Assembly: GCA_944390105.1 (NCBI GenBank)
Contig: CALXOV010000026.1
Span: 24,200 to 88,199 of the forward strand
Length of the DNA stretch: 64,000 nucleotides
Source of the DNA: an uncultured Succinivibrionaceae bacterium
Lineage (GTDB): Bacteria > Pseudomonadota > Gammaproteobacteria > Enterobacterales > Succinivibrionaceae
Direction: 5' to 3'
The translations under genes and the position numbers were made by a program. Positions 25,533-34,318 of this stretch are shown here, in pieces (the first letter of the stretch is position 1; every line of letters begins with the position of its first letter). Below the pieces are notes generated by a model. The model ran no database searches. It had not been told where the DNA came from and saw only the letters and a program-made list of their open reading frames with translations.

Positions 25533-27779
25533 ATGAGATCTGAATGGCGTGGCTTTAAAGGAACCCACTGGCTGGACGACGTCAATGTACGTGACTTCGT
25601 GCAGAACAACTACACTGAGTATCATGGTGATGAGTCCTTCTTAGTCGGCCCGACCGAGGCTACTACCAAGCTGTGGGATGTGCTGCAGGACCTGCAGAAG
25701 CAGGAACGTGCCAAGGGAGGTGTACTTGATATGGAGACTGAAGTGGTTTCCGGCATCACCGCTTACAAGGCAGCCTACATCCGTGAGGATCTCAAAGATT
25801 TAGAGAAGGTGGTTGGTCTGCAGACTGACAAGCCGTTAAAGCGTGCTTTCATGCCGTACGGCGGCATTCGCATGGCGCAGGAAGCCTGCACCACCTACGG
25901 TTATACTCCTAACCCGAAGTTTGAGCAGATTTTCAACGAGTACCGCAAGACTCACAATCAGGGCGTGTTCGATGCCTACACTCCGGAAATTCGTGCGGCT
26001 CGTAAGAACAAGATCATTACCGGTCTGCCGGATACCTATGGTCGTGGACGCATCGTCGGCGATTATCGCCGTGTGGCCCTTTACGGTATTGATTACCTCA
26101 TTGAGAAGAAGAAGGAAGACCTCCTCAACTGCGGCTGCGGCGTGATGACCGATGATATCATTCGTCAGCGTGAAGAATTATCTGAGCAGATCCGCGCTTT
26201 AGCTCAGATGAAGGTCATGGCTTTAGATTACGGCTTTGACATCTCTGGCCCGGCGAAGAATGCTCGTGAGGCGGTGCAGTGGCTGTATTTTGGTTACTTA
26301 GCTGCCATCAAGACCCAGAACGGCGCTGCCATGTCGGTCGGCCGTATTTCTACCTTCCTCGACATTTACATTGAGCGTGACCTGAAGGAAGGCACCTTAA
26401 CTGAAAGCGAGGCTCAGGAGCTTATCGATCATCTGGTGATGAAGTTCCGCATGGTGAAGTTTGCCCGTATTCCTTCCTATAATCAGCTGTTCTCCGGCGA
26501 CCCGGTGTGGGCCACCTTAGAAATGGCCGGTATGGGCATGGACGGCCGCAGCATGGTCACCAAGAATGACTTCCGCTTCCTCCATACTTTAGAGAACATG
26601 GGTCCTTCGCCGGAACCTAACCTTACGGTGCTCTATACCAAGCACTTACCGGAAGGCTTCCGTAAGTATTCTGCTTCCATCTCTATCCGTACTTCTTCTG
26701 TGCAGTACGAGAACGATGATGTGATGCGACCGATTTGGGGCGATGACTACTCAATTTGCTGCTGCGTGTCTGCTACCGAGACCGGTAAGGAAATGCAGTT
26801 CTTCGGTGCCCGCGCCAACTTAGCTAAGTGCATGCTGTACGCGATTAACGGCGGCATTGATGAGAAGAGCTTAGCTCAGGTCGGACCGGAGATGCGTCCT
26901 ATCACCTCTGATTACCTTGACTACGATGAAGTGATGCACAAGTTTGACATCATGATGGATTGGCTAGCTGGTCTGTACGTCAATGTGCTCAACCTCATTC
27001 AGTACATGCACGACAAGTACTACTACGAGGCCGCTGAGATGGCTCTCATCGATACCGACGTGCGTCGCACCTTCGCCACGGGTATTGCCGGCTTCTCGCA
27101 TGTGGTCGATTCACTGTGCGCCATTAAGTACGCTAAGGTTAAGGTGATTCGCAATGAGCAGGGCGTGGCGATTGACTACGAGACGGAAGGCGACTTCCCG
27201 CGCTATGGCAATGACGATGATCGTGCAGATGAAATTGCGGTGTGGCTGCTCAAGACCTTCTTAACTAAGATTAAGAAGCATCACACTTACCGTGATTCCG
27301 AGCCGACCACCTCGATTCTGACCATTACCTCCAACGTGGTGTACGGCAAGGCCACGGGTTCGCTGCCGGACGGCAGAAAGGCCGGTGAGCCGCTGTCCCC
27401 GGGTGCTAATCCGTCTTACGGTGCAGAAAAGAGCGGTCTCTTGGCTTCCCTTAACTCCGTGGCCAAGCTCCCGTACGAGTATGCCTTAGATGGTATCTCC
27501 AACACCCAGACCATCAGCCCGGATGCTTTAGGTCACGACTTGGCTGAGCGCACCCAGAACCTGGTCAATGTGATGGACGGTTACTTCGAGCGCGGTGCTC
27601 ACCACCTGAACGTCAATGTCTTCGGTACTGAGAAGTTAATTGATGCGATGGAGCACCCGGAGAAGCCGGAGTACGCTAACTTCACTATCCGCGTTTCTGG
27701 CTACGCTGTGAAGTTCATTGATTTAACCCGTGAGCAGCAGCTGGATGTGATCGCCAGAACTTGCCACAAGACCATGTAA
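25533..27779 (+). CDS. pflB: Pyruvate formate-lyase (formate C-acetyltransferase)
   Basis: Glycyl-radical enzyme converting pyruvate and CoA to acetyl-CoA and formate under anaerobiosis. The adjacent catalytic cysteines are in [11 protein letters not shown] (about 410-411), and the radical glycine is in RVSGYAVKF (about 723), 25 residues from the end exactly as in E. coli. I start the protein at the ATG at 25533 (748 residues, GGAG 7 bases upstream) and not at the upstream TTG-type start at 25506. Codon use is strongly biased to preferred codons, as expected of a very abundant protein. A terminator-like hairpin separates it from pflA. Confidence 0.97.
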   Translation: MRSEWRGFKGTHWLDDVNVRDFVQNNYTEYHGDESFLVGPTEATTKLWDVLQDLQKQERAKGGVLDMETEVVSGITAYKAAYIREDLKDLEKVVGLQTDKPLKRAFMPYGGIRMAQEACTTYGYTPNPKFEQIFNEYRKTHNQGVFDAYTPEIRAARKNKIITGLPDTYGRGRIVGDYRRVALYGIDYLIEKKKEDLLNCGCGVMTDDIIRQREELSEQIRALAQMKVMALDYGFDISGPAKNAREAVQWLYFGYLAAIKTQNGAAMSVGRISTFLDIYIERDLKEGTLTESEAQELIDHLVMKFRMVKFARIPSYNQLFSGDPVWATLEMAGMGMDGRSMVTKNDFRFLHTLENMGPSPEPNLTVLYTKHLPEGFRKYSASISIRTSSVQYENDDVMRPIWGDDYSICCCVSATETGKEMQFFGARANLAKCMLYAINGGIDEKSLAQVGPEMRPITSDYLDYDEVMHKFDIMMDWLAGLYVNVLNLIQYMHDKYYYEAAEMALIDTDVRRTFATGIAGFSHVVDSLCAIKYAKVKVIRNEQGVAIDYETEGDFPRYGNDDDRADEIAVWLLKTFLTKIKKHHTYRDSEPTTSILTITSNVVYGKATGSLPDGRKAGEPLSPGANPSYGAEKSGLLASLNSVAKLPYEYALDGISNTQTISPDALGHDLAERTQNLVNVMDGYFERGAHHLNVNVFGTEKLIDAMEHPEKPEYANFTIRVSGYAVKFIDLTREQQLDVIARTCHKTM

Positions 27780-27825
27780 GTTGCGTGTTGACGTAAGCTT
27801 ATAATTTAGGTTAAATCATTAAAGA

Positions 27826-27852
27826 GGGCTCAAGTTATGCTTGGGCCCTTTT
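27826..27852 (+). terminator. Terminator/attenuator between pflB and pflA
   Basis: GGGCTCAAG (27826-27834) pairs with CTTGGGCCC (27840-27848) over a TTATG loop, followed by TTTT. It lies 47 bp after the pflB stop and 14 bp before the pflA start, so pflA is probably expressed by partial readthrough, at a lower level than pflB. Confidence 0.8.
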
Positions 27853-27865
27853 GTTAGGAGCAATT

Positions 27866-28612
27866 ATGACTACAGCGCGCATTCATTCCATGGAAACCTT
27901 CGGCTCGGTAGATGGGCCGGGCGTCCGTTTTGTGCTTTTCCTGCAGGGCTGCCGCATGCGCTGCCGCTATTGCCATAATCCAGACAGCTGGAAGTTAGAT
28001 GGTGGTGAGGAAAAAAGCGCTGAGGAAATTCTGCGTTTTGCCCTGCGCTACAAGAGCTATTGGGGAGCTCAGGGCGGCATTACGGTAAGCGGCGGGGAAC
28101 CGCTTTTGCAGCTGGATTTTTTAATTGAGTTCTTTAAGCTGTGTAAGGCCGAGGGCATTCATACCACCATTGATACGGCTGCTGGGCCATTTACGCGCGA
28201 GGAACCCTTTTTCAGCAAGTTTAATGAACTTTTGCAGTACACCGATCTCCTCATGGTCGATGTGAAAGAAATTGATGCCGATAAGCATCTTGATCTGACC
28301 AAAGTTAAGCTCGATAACATTATCGATTGTCTACGCTATCTGGATGAAGTTAAAAAACCGGTGTGGATCCGCCATGTGCTGGTACAGGGTTATACCGATG
28401 ACGACGGCGAAATCACCCGCCTAAAGGAGTTCATCGCTACTCTTTCTAATGTGCGTAAAGTCGAAGTGTTGCCGTATCATAGCTTTGGCATGTACAAATG
28501 GGAGAGCATGGGCCTGAAGTACAGTATGAGTGACGTTGAGCCGCCGTCAGCTGAGCGCGTGCAGCAGGTTTTAACCATGCTTAATGCACAAAGCTATCCT
28601 GATTTTAAATAA
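27866..28612 (+). CDS. pflA: Pyruvate formate-lyase activating enzyme
   Basis: Radical-SAM enzyme of 248 residues that installs the glycyl radical on PflB. The cluster motif is CRMRCRYCHNPDSW (CxxxCxxC, about residues 29-36). GGITVSGGEPLLQ is the SAM-binding GGE motif. The start is the ATG at 27866, preceded by TAGGAG; the frame is open from 27851. Located directly after pflB as in enterobacteria. Confidence 0.95.
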   Translation: MTTARIHSMETFGSVDGPGVRFVLFLQGCRMRCRYCHNPDSWKLDGGEEKSAEEILRFALRYKSYWGAQGGITVSGGEPLLQLDFLIEFFKLCKAEGIHTTIDTAAGPFTREEPFFSKFNELLQYTDLLMVDVKEIDADKHLDLTKVKLDNIIDCLRYLDEVKKPVWIRHVLVQGYTDDDGEITRLKEFIATLSNVRKVEVLPYHSFGMYKWESMGLKYSMSDVEPPSAERVQQVLTMLNAQSYPDFK

Positions 28613-28694
28613 CAGCTCGAAGCGCCAAGCAGTGTACGTTAAAGGCGGGGCAAGAAAAAAGATAAGCGCCGGCAAGCGCGAGAACTGCATCTAA

Positions 28695-28720
28695 GGCAGC
28701 GCTGAGACGCTGCCACTTTG
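28695..28720 (+). terminator. Probable pflA terminator
   Basis: GGCAGCG (28695-28701) and CGCTGCC (28708-28714) form a 7-bp stem with a 6-base loop, followed by ACTTTGCTT. The T-run is imperfect. It may also serve the convergent small gene ending at 28739. Confidence 0.55.
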
Positions 28721-28738
28721 CTTATTAAGCGGCAGTAT

Positions 28739-28927
28739 TTAGACGGAGAGCCATAAGTCGGCCGTTGACTGCAGGTCTTCTGCCTGAGCCGCGTGGCATT
28801 CTGCGTGCTGCGGCGCGGAGGTCTCAGAGGCAGTGTCGTCGTCATCTAAAGCCTGCATGAAGATGTACTGCAGGGCTTCATCAGATGATATTTTCAATAG
28901 TTTTTCATCGACGGCAAAGTGTTCCAT
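28739..28927 (-). CDS. Small acidic protein of unknown function, possibly Fur-regulated
   Basis: 62-residue protein (MEHFAVDEKLLKISSDEALQ...). A helical N-terminal half precedes an acidic patch (ALDDDDTASE) and a His/Cys-containing segment (PQHAECHAAQ). A strong ribosome site GGGGAG lies 6 bases before the ATG, which argues that it is real. Upstream there is a TTGACA (28994-28999, minus) and, just beyond it, a 15/19 match to the E. coli Fur box. I do not recognise the family. Confidence 0.5.
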   Translation of the reverse strand: MEHFAVDEKLLKISSDEALQYIFMQALDDDDTASETSAPQHAECHAAQAEDLQSTADLWLSV

Positions 28928-29002
28928 GATGAGCTCCCCAAAAACTCAGTTCATGTTTAAACTGCGTTTAGTTTAAGAAAAATATGTGAGTCTTGTCAAA
29001 AA

Positions 29003-29021
29003 GATAATTTTATTGATTATC
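29003..29021 (-). promoter_or_regulatory. Candidate Fur box
   Basis: GATAATTTTATTGATTATC matches the 19-bp consensus GATAATGATAATCATTATC at 15 positions and contains the perfect palindrome ATTGATTATCAAT. It abuts the TTGACA element of the small acidic gene. The 289-bp gap (28928-29216) contains nothing else I can name. Confidence 0.45.
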
Positions 29022-29216
29022 AATATACTGTAATATTTTTTGTAAAATTGACGGGTTTGACCCTTTACAACGCAGTTGGGACGCAAGAAAGGCACAAACT
29101 AGCGGGGTAAATTTAACAGAAAGCTGCAAAATTCCTCATGCGTGAGCGTGGGAGAGTTCATCCTTGCCAAGACACCGTAGCGGCGCGTGCCTTGGCAGGG
29201 GAAAGGTGTTGCTGAG

Positions 29217-30212
29217 CTAAGCGTGGTTAGCCGTCTCAAAGGGGAAGGTTACATCCCACTGCGAGCGGAGCTTATCCATGACTTCCATCACTTCAATGGT
29301 TTCTTGATGGCTCATCTCCGGGCAGGACAAGCGCTCATGCTTGAAGGCATTTAAGCAGGAGATGAGTTCATATTCATAGCCTGTGACCTGTGCCGGTAGC
29401 GGGTAAGTCTTAATGAGTTCGTGATTTTTGTTAAATAATTCAACTTTGGACGGATTATTAATATTGGTTACCGCTAAATAGCCGGTTTCACCGTAGATAT
29501 AGCCCATGCGATCGGAAGGGCTGCAGGCATTGGCCATTAAAGAAGCAAACTTGCCGTCAGCAAAAGTCAGGCTGATACTTTCCATCAAGTCGACCCCCGA
29601 GGAGCCTTTGACACATGTGCCGTTGATGGCACTTAGGTCGTGACCAAAGAACATCATCGCAAAGTTAATTGGATACACGCCCAAATCCAGCAGAGCACCG
29701 CCGGCTAAACGTGGTTCGATAATGCGCGGCTTGTGCATGATGGGGTAGCTTAAATTGGCCTGAATCGCACGCACTTCACCAAGTTCACCATGGGCAATAA
29801 TATCGCTGATGATAGTGCGCGAAGGCATGTAGCGCGTCCAGATGGCCTCCGTGATGAAGACTTGTTCTGCTGCAGCCTGCTCTAACACTTCCTTGGCCTG
29901 CTGCGCATTGGCGGTAAAGCTTTTTTCCACAAGCATCGCCTTTTTGTGCGCAAGGCAGAGTTTAATGTTTGCATAGTGCTCGGAATGCGGAGTGGCGATA
30001 TAAATGAGGTTGATCTCTGGATCCTGCAGCATAGCTTCGTACGAGCCGAAAGCGTGCGGTATTTGATATTCTCGTGCGAAGACCTCTGCTTTTTCCTGCG
30101 AGCGCGAGGCGATGGCATACAGAGAAATTTCCGGATGCTTTAATCCGTTAATGGTACGAGCCATGGTGCCGGCAATCGCACCGGCGCCCATTAATCCTAC
30201 TTTTAAAACCAT
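29217..30212 (-). CDS. Gfo/Idh/MocA-family oxidoreductase
   Basis: 331-residue NAD(P)-dependent oxidoreductase. The Rossmann motif GLMGAGAIAGTMA is followed by SRSQEKA, ATPHSEHY and the family's catalytic EK motif VEKSFTANAQQA. The C-terminal alpha/beta domain (from about 125) includes GGALLDLGVYPINFA. The pattern resembles dihydrodiol/D-xylose dehydrogenase-like members that act on cyclic polyols or sugars; the substrate cannot be assigned. Monocistronic, with a long upstream region containing a poly-G tract 194 bp before the start. Confidence 0.85.
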   Translation of the reverse strand: MVLKVGLMGAGAIAGTMARTINGLKHPEISLYAIASRSQEKAEVFAREYQIPHAFGSYEAMLQDPEINLIYIATPHSEHYANIKLCLAHKKAMLVEKSFTANAQQAKEVLEQAAAEQVFITEAIWTRYMPSRTIISDIIAHGELGEVRAIQANLSYPIMHKPRIIEPRLAGGALLDLGVYPINFAMMFFGHDLSAINGTCVKGSSGVDLMESISLTFADGKFASLMANACSPSDRMGYIYGETGYLAVTNINNPSKVELFNKNHELIKTYPLPAQVTGYEYELISCLNAFKHERLSCPEMSHQETIEVMEVMDKLRSQWDVTFPFETANHA

Positions 30213-30405
30213 TACTGTTTCCTTAATTTAGTTTAACGCACCTGCGAGATAAAGCCGCTACGGAGGTAATTTTCGGTGCATTGTAGCAACAAAAGCTGAT
30301 GCTGACTGATTTTGTTTTGGTACTAAGGTCAAATTTTGATTAATAAAACATCTTGCTTTTTATTACTGAATCTGTTTGAAAAATAAAGTTATTTTACAAA
30401 AAGCA

Positions 30406-30415
30406 GGGGGGGGGG
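30406..30415 (+). repeat. Poly-G tract (10 G)
   Basis: Ten consecutive G in the region upstream of the oxidoreductase gene. One of four G/C runs of 10-13 in the 30.4-40.4 kb interval. Such runs are prone to slipped-strand length change. Confidence 0.9.
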
Positions 30416-30442
30416 TGAAGGTTTTTATATGAGCGTGCGCAG

Positions 30443-30468
30443 AAAACCTGCAAGCTTAAACTTGCAGG
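30443..30468 (-). terminator. Terminator reading leftward
   Basis: CCTGCAAG (30447-30454) pairs perfectly with CTTGCAGG (30461-30468). On the minus strand the stem is followed by TTTTC. It could end transcription arriving from the acidic-protein gene 450 bp away or protect the oxidoreductase promoter. Confidence 0.55.
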
Positions 30469-30520
30469 ATAAATGCGATCCCGATAAACATCAGTGAATT
30501 ATGATATAGTCATTTCTGAG

Positions 30521-30723
30521 TACGGACGGGCCATTTTAGCAGCTGAAGCGAACAGCCAAGGACTTTCTGCCTTTTAAGGCTGAATGGTTACAGCTGTTGG
30601 CAAGCGGAACCCCACCAAGCTTTAGCTTGTGGGAGCGTCACGGTAGGTCGCAGTAAACGAAGCTACCGCTTAAGAATAGACGGCAGCATGAACTACCTAC
30701 GCACTTACGTGCGAGGTTTATGA
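30521..30723 (+). pseudogene. TnpB (IS200/IS605 OrfB) C-terminal remnant
   Basis: The plus strand reads YGRAILAAEANSQGLSAF, then after a one-base deletion near 30584 continues LNGYSCWQAEPHQALACGSV and on to MNYLRTYVRGL with TGA at 30721. The same peptide occurs in the fragment at 39066-39181 (GRAFLASEANNHGLSSLKGRNSYSC), which lacks that deletion. The coding part runs straight into repeat copy B, which shows that the repeat is the 3' end of a tnpB-type element. Assignment to TnpB is inferred from the N-terminal fragment at 59578 and from the hairpin-rich end. Confidence 0.5.
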
Positions 30724-30871
30724 GGTTGATGCCGCACTTTTAGTAAGCACCCATTTCAGGGCGCTTACGGGCATGTCCACCATACCCCCATCAGGTAGGA
30801 GCAAAAAGCTCGTTCCTGAATTCTTGGGGTTATTGTACATGCTAAAAAAGTGCTGTACCCGCCGCTTACAT
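30688..30871 (+). repeat. TnpB-end repeat, copy B (omega-RNA-like)
   Basis: Best preserved copy. Three hairpins: CGCAC/GTGCG with loop TTAC (about 30700-30713); GTAAGC.CCC/GGG.GCTTAC (30743-30768); TCAGG..GAGC/GCTC..CCTGA (30791-30819). In copy C the inner CCC/GGG of the second hairpin is CTCA/TGAG, i.e. both sides changed together. The 5' end overlaps TnpB C-terminal codons. The similarity ends at about GCCGCTTACAT. Confidence 0.8.
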
Positions 30872-30922
30872 CCCCTAGATCACGCAAGGGTAACTCCGTG
30901 CCATCTGTTAAAGTCGTGGGCT

Positions 30923-31885
30923 TTATCCGCGCGGGAAGGCCTTTAAGGTCAGCTCATCAATGGCATCTTCTTTAAAGCTAAGCTCGTAGCGTATGCCCGG
31001 GCTTTGGGCTTGGACCGGAGCAAATACTTTACCGGCAGGATTGGCATCGGGCTGCGGCGCAATGTCTAAGGCCTGTAAAATTTCATCACAGGTGCTTAAA
31101 TCCGTGGTGTTTTCGCAGGCGGCAATAAAAGCCTTAAGCGCAGTGAGACTCTCAGGCGGCAGCGCATCGGGATAACGCGTCTGCAGCTGCATGTAGGCAA
31201 TCTGCTGTTCATTAGGACGCATTACTCCGCGCAGCTCAATGGCCGGAGAGAGCACGGCTACAAAGCCTTCGGTACTGTCATTAGCATTGGCAGTCGGTAA
31301 CGAGGAACGCTGCGCATTAATCGCGCGGTTAAAACGCTCGCGGAAAGCTGCAGGATCGGCAAAGACATCTTGGTTTGCAGCTTTAATCATTTGTGATGAT
31401 GTCTGAGCATTCTCGGCTTGTTTTTCCTGATACCAAGTATAGCCGGCAGAGACAAAGTAATAGGCCGCGACAGCTAGTGCAATGATGCGCAGATTGCGGC
31501 GGATGCGGTTGTGTTTCTCCTGCTTCAGGCGCGCCAGTTTCTGCTCTTCAGTTTCCTCAACGCTGTCGGCTGGCGCGGCGCTGGGGTTAGCAGCAGCTCC
31601 AGCGGCAGCCCCAACAGCGCCTGCAGCAGCGGCTGGAGCAATCGCGTCATCAGGGGAGGGCGTGTCATCCTGGCTTGCGTCGTCATCGTCGTCATCGGTG
31701 TAGACGTATTCGTATTCAGCGTCTGCTCCGTCATTTTCAGCAGCGCCGTGCGCTGCGTCGTCAGCGCTGTCGTCATCAATGTAGACGTATTCGCCTTCGC
31801 TGTCATCATCGGCATCAACGTAGACATATTCGTACTGCTCTTTATCATCAGCAGTGTTGGGGCGGGGCTCTTTATCCTCGGCCAT
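30923..31885 (-). CDS. Acidic EYVY-repeat membrane protein of unknown function
   Basis: 320 residues. The N-terminal ~75 residues hold three copies of an acidic tyrosine motif: EYVYVDADDD, EYVYIDDDSADD and EYVYTDDDDDD. An Ala/Pro/Gly-rich linker and a basic helix (KLARLKQEKHNRIRRNLR) precede one transmembrane helix (about 132-150, IIALAVAAYYFVSAGY). The ~170-residue remainder should be periplasmic and contains a Cys pair (CENTTDLSTC). Topology: cytosolic acidic tail, one helix, periplasmic domain. It lies 79 bp upstream of nothing else on its strand; glgX is the next gene upstream and may be co-transcribed. No family recognised. Confidence 0.75.
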   Translation of the reverse strand: MAEDKEPRPNTADDKEQYEYVYVDADDDSEGEYVYIDDDSADDAAHGAAENDGADAEYEYVYTDDDDDDASQDDTPSPDDAIAPAAAAGAVGAAAGAAANPSAAPADSVEETEEQKLARLKQEKHNRIRRNLRIIALAVAAYYFVSAGYTWYQEKQAENAQTSSQMIKAANQDVFADPAAFRERFNRAINAQRSSLPTANANDSTEGFVAVLSPAIELRGVMRPNEQQIAYMQLQTRYPDALPPESLTALKAFIAACENTTDLSTCDEILQALDIAPQPDANPAGKVFAPVQAQSPGIRYELSFKEDAIDELTLKAFPRG

Positions 31886-31964
31886 GGTTCAATCCTTGTG
31901 TTGCTCAAGCAAAATAATAGGAGACAGCGCCTCGTACTGCGGCGCTGTAAAATTTAGACTTAGT

Positions 31965-34082
31965 TTAAGCCGGACTTATCAGCATAACAATAGATCGCGC
32001 CTGCACTTTGAGCTTTTCACCGGCGCTGTAGCGTTTAAAGTTAAGGCCGATGATCACATCATCCGGAGCTTTCTTTGAAGTATCCACTACTGGCAGCCAA
32101 TGCCGCTTGGTGTTGCGGGGTTGCGGCGGCAGCTCAATTTCTAAATCTTCCCAGAAGGCATTAACAAAGACGTAGGCATAGATTGAATAGGTACTCCAAT
32201 ACACGAGTACGCCGATGGAATGCGAATCGTAGGACCAATCCGGCTGGAATGGGAGTACGCCGTGCCACTGCAACTTAGTGGAGCGCAGCACGGAGTCGAG
32301 CATCTTCACATGACGGCGCTCATGCCCTTCTGCACGTGAGCGGATCGTGCGGCGCTTAATGATAGCCTGCGTGAAATTGAGCATGTCGCGCTGGCGCTCA
32401 TTTAAATTCCAGTTCATATAGCTAAGCTCATTGTCCTGGCAGTAGGCATTGTTATTACCATGCTGGGTACGCAGGATTTCATCTCCCATCATGATCATCG
32501 GGGTGCCCATCGACAGCACGGTAAGAGCCAGCATATTCTTGGCTTGCCGCAAGCGTAGATCGTTGAGCGCATCGTCATCGCATTCGCCTTCGCAGCCGTA
32601 ATTAGCCGAATAATTGGCATTATTACCGTCACGGCCTTGTTCGCCGTTGGCATCATTATGCTTGTGGCTGTATGACACTAAATCCCACAGCGTAAAGCCG
32701 TCATGGCAGGTAATGAAGTTGATGCTCTTTTGCGGATCAACTTCTTTTTCATTGTAGATATCAGGAGAGCCCAGCAGGCGCGACACGAAGCGCTTGATCA
32801 TGCCACTATCGCCGCGAATAAAGGAGCGCACATCATCGCGGAACTGTCCGTTCCATTCACGCCATTTTGAGCCTGCGATATTACCGAGCTGATACAAACC
32901 GCCGGCATCCCACGGCTCGGCAATGAGTTTGGTCTCAGCAAGGCGCGGATTGCTGTCAATGTCCAGTAGTGTTGGCGAATTGGGGATCGGCACGCCATTT
33001 TCATCACGCGCCAAAATTGAGGCTAAGTCAAAACGGAAGCCATCAACATGCATTTCTTCTTTCCAGAAAATCAGCGAGTCGATGATGAGATTGCGCACTA
33101 CACTATTGGTGCCGTTGAAGGTATTGCCACAACCAGAGTAGTTGCCGTAATAGCCATCGCGATTAATGATGTAATAGTCTTTTTTATCAAAGCCCTTAAA
33201 GCAGTAAGTGGGACCGTTCTGATCGCCTTCGGAGGTGTGGTTGTAGACCACATCTAAAATGACCTCCAGACCGTTGCGGTGCAGAGCTTTGACCAGATCG
33301 CGAAACTCATTGATAGGTCCCATGTAGGACTTATCGGATGAATAGCCTTCATGTGGGGCAAAGAAGGCCATCGGGCTGTATCCCCAGTAATTCTTTTTGC
33401 CAGGCAGTGCATCCTGCTCATCAAATTGATACACCGGCAGCAGTTCTACCGCGGTGACGCCTAATTCGACTAAATAAGGGATTTTTTCGATAAGCCCGCG
33501 ATAAGTGCCACGCAATTGCGCACTGACGCCCGAGGACGGATGAGCAGTAAAGCCCTTGACGTGCATCTCGTAAATAACAGTCTTATTGAGCGGATGGCGC
33601 GGGGAAATATCAAGGCCCCAGTCGTAATCATCTAGGTTAAGTACGATGCTCTTAGCAGCAGTGGCGCAGTTTTCCTCCATGGAGCCGCGCTGAAAGCGCT
33701 GATAGCCTTTGGGGAAAATTACGCGCTTGGCGTACGGATCAATCAGGATCTTGCCGATTTCAACATGTGAGGAAGCGGCCTTATAGGTGCGGATAGCCTC
33801 ACGCACGCGCCATGCATAAATCTGCTCAGATTTAAGACCTAAAACTTTAACATGCCAATAATAGACCGAGCGGAAAATCGGGGAAGCGAGGGTAATGACT
33901 GCAGGATTGGGGTCTTCTGGGTACTTAAAGAGTAACAGATCCATGGCAGAAGCGGCTGGACACCATACTGCGAAGTTAACACCGTCCGCCTCTATGGTGG
34001 GCCCGAGCTTGCGGCAGTGTCCGGCTTTTATGATATAGCTTGGATTGGTATTTTCTTTATTGTTCTGCAGTTTATCCGTCAT
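31965..34082 (-). CDS. glgX: Glycogen debranching enzyme GlgX
   Basis: 705-residue GH13 isoamylase-type enzyme that removes limit-dextrin branches from glycogen. N-terminal CBM48-like domain (about 20-130, GVNFAVWCPAAS), then the catalytic barrel with VILDVVYNHT, the nucleophile in GFRFDLAS, acid/base Glu in IAEPWDAGG and FITCHDGFTLWDLVSY. The C-terminal beta domain follows. Typical GlgX length (E. coli 657) with a slightly longer tail. No other glycogen gene is in the window. Confidence 0.95.
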   Translation of the reverse strand: MTDKLQNNKENTNPSYIIKAGHCRKLGPTIEADGVNFAVWCPAASAMDLLLFKYPEDPNPAVITLASPIFRSVYYWHVKVLGLKSEQIYAWRVREAIRTYKAASSHVEIGKILIDPYAKRVIFPKGYQRFQRGSMEENCATAAKSIVLNLDDYDWGLDISPRHPLNKTVIYEMHVKGFTAHPSSGVSAQLRGTYRGLIEKIPYLVELGVTAVELLPVYQFDEQDALPGKKNYWGYSPMAFFAPHEGYSSDKSYMGPINEFRDLVKALHRNGLEVILDVVYNHTSEGDQNGPTYCFKGFDKKDYYIINRDGYYGNYSGCGNTFNGTNSVVRNLIIDSLIFWKEEMHVDGFRFDLASILARDENGVPIPNSPTLLDIDSNPRLAETKLIAEPWDAGGLYQLGNIAGSKWREWNGQFRDDVRSFIRGDSGMIKRFVSRLLGSPDIYNEKEVDPQKSINFITCHDGFTLWDLVSYSHKHNDANGEQGRDGNNANYSANYGCEGECDDDALNDLRLRQAKNMLALTVLSMGTPMIMMGDEILRTQHGNNNAYCQDNELSYMNWNLNERQRDMLNFTQAIIKRRTIRSRAEGHERRHVKMLDSVLRSTKLQWHGVLPFQPDWSYDSHSIGVLVYWSTYSIYAYVFVNAFWEDLEIELPPQPRNTKRHWLPVVDTSKKAPDDVIIGLNFKRYSAGEKLKVQARSIVMLISPA

Positions 34083-34318
34083 ATTGCGCTTTGTTTCCGC
34101 TAAATCTTTGAAGGTTTCACGAAAGTTTTAACCGCAACATTTGTGAAGCCTGTGGGCTCATCAAAATGGGTCACTAAATCCACTCATTTTAACAAAAAAT
34201 GCTTAATTGTGTGCATAAAGGCGCAGGCAGGCTGTTTTGTGGCAAACTGTGTGCTGGAATTGATGATTTGGCTTGAGGCCGCCGGTTAAACGGCCGCCTC
34301 TCTTTTCAGGATCAAGAA

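Noticed and set aside
31482..31957. Several open frames antisense to the acidic EYVY protein
   Set aside because: Produced by the GAT/GAC-rich repeats; low-complexity Ser/Val/His products with no start signals.
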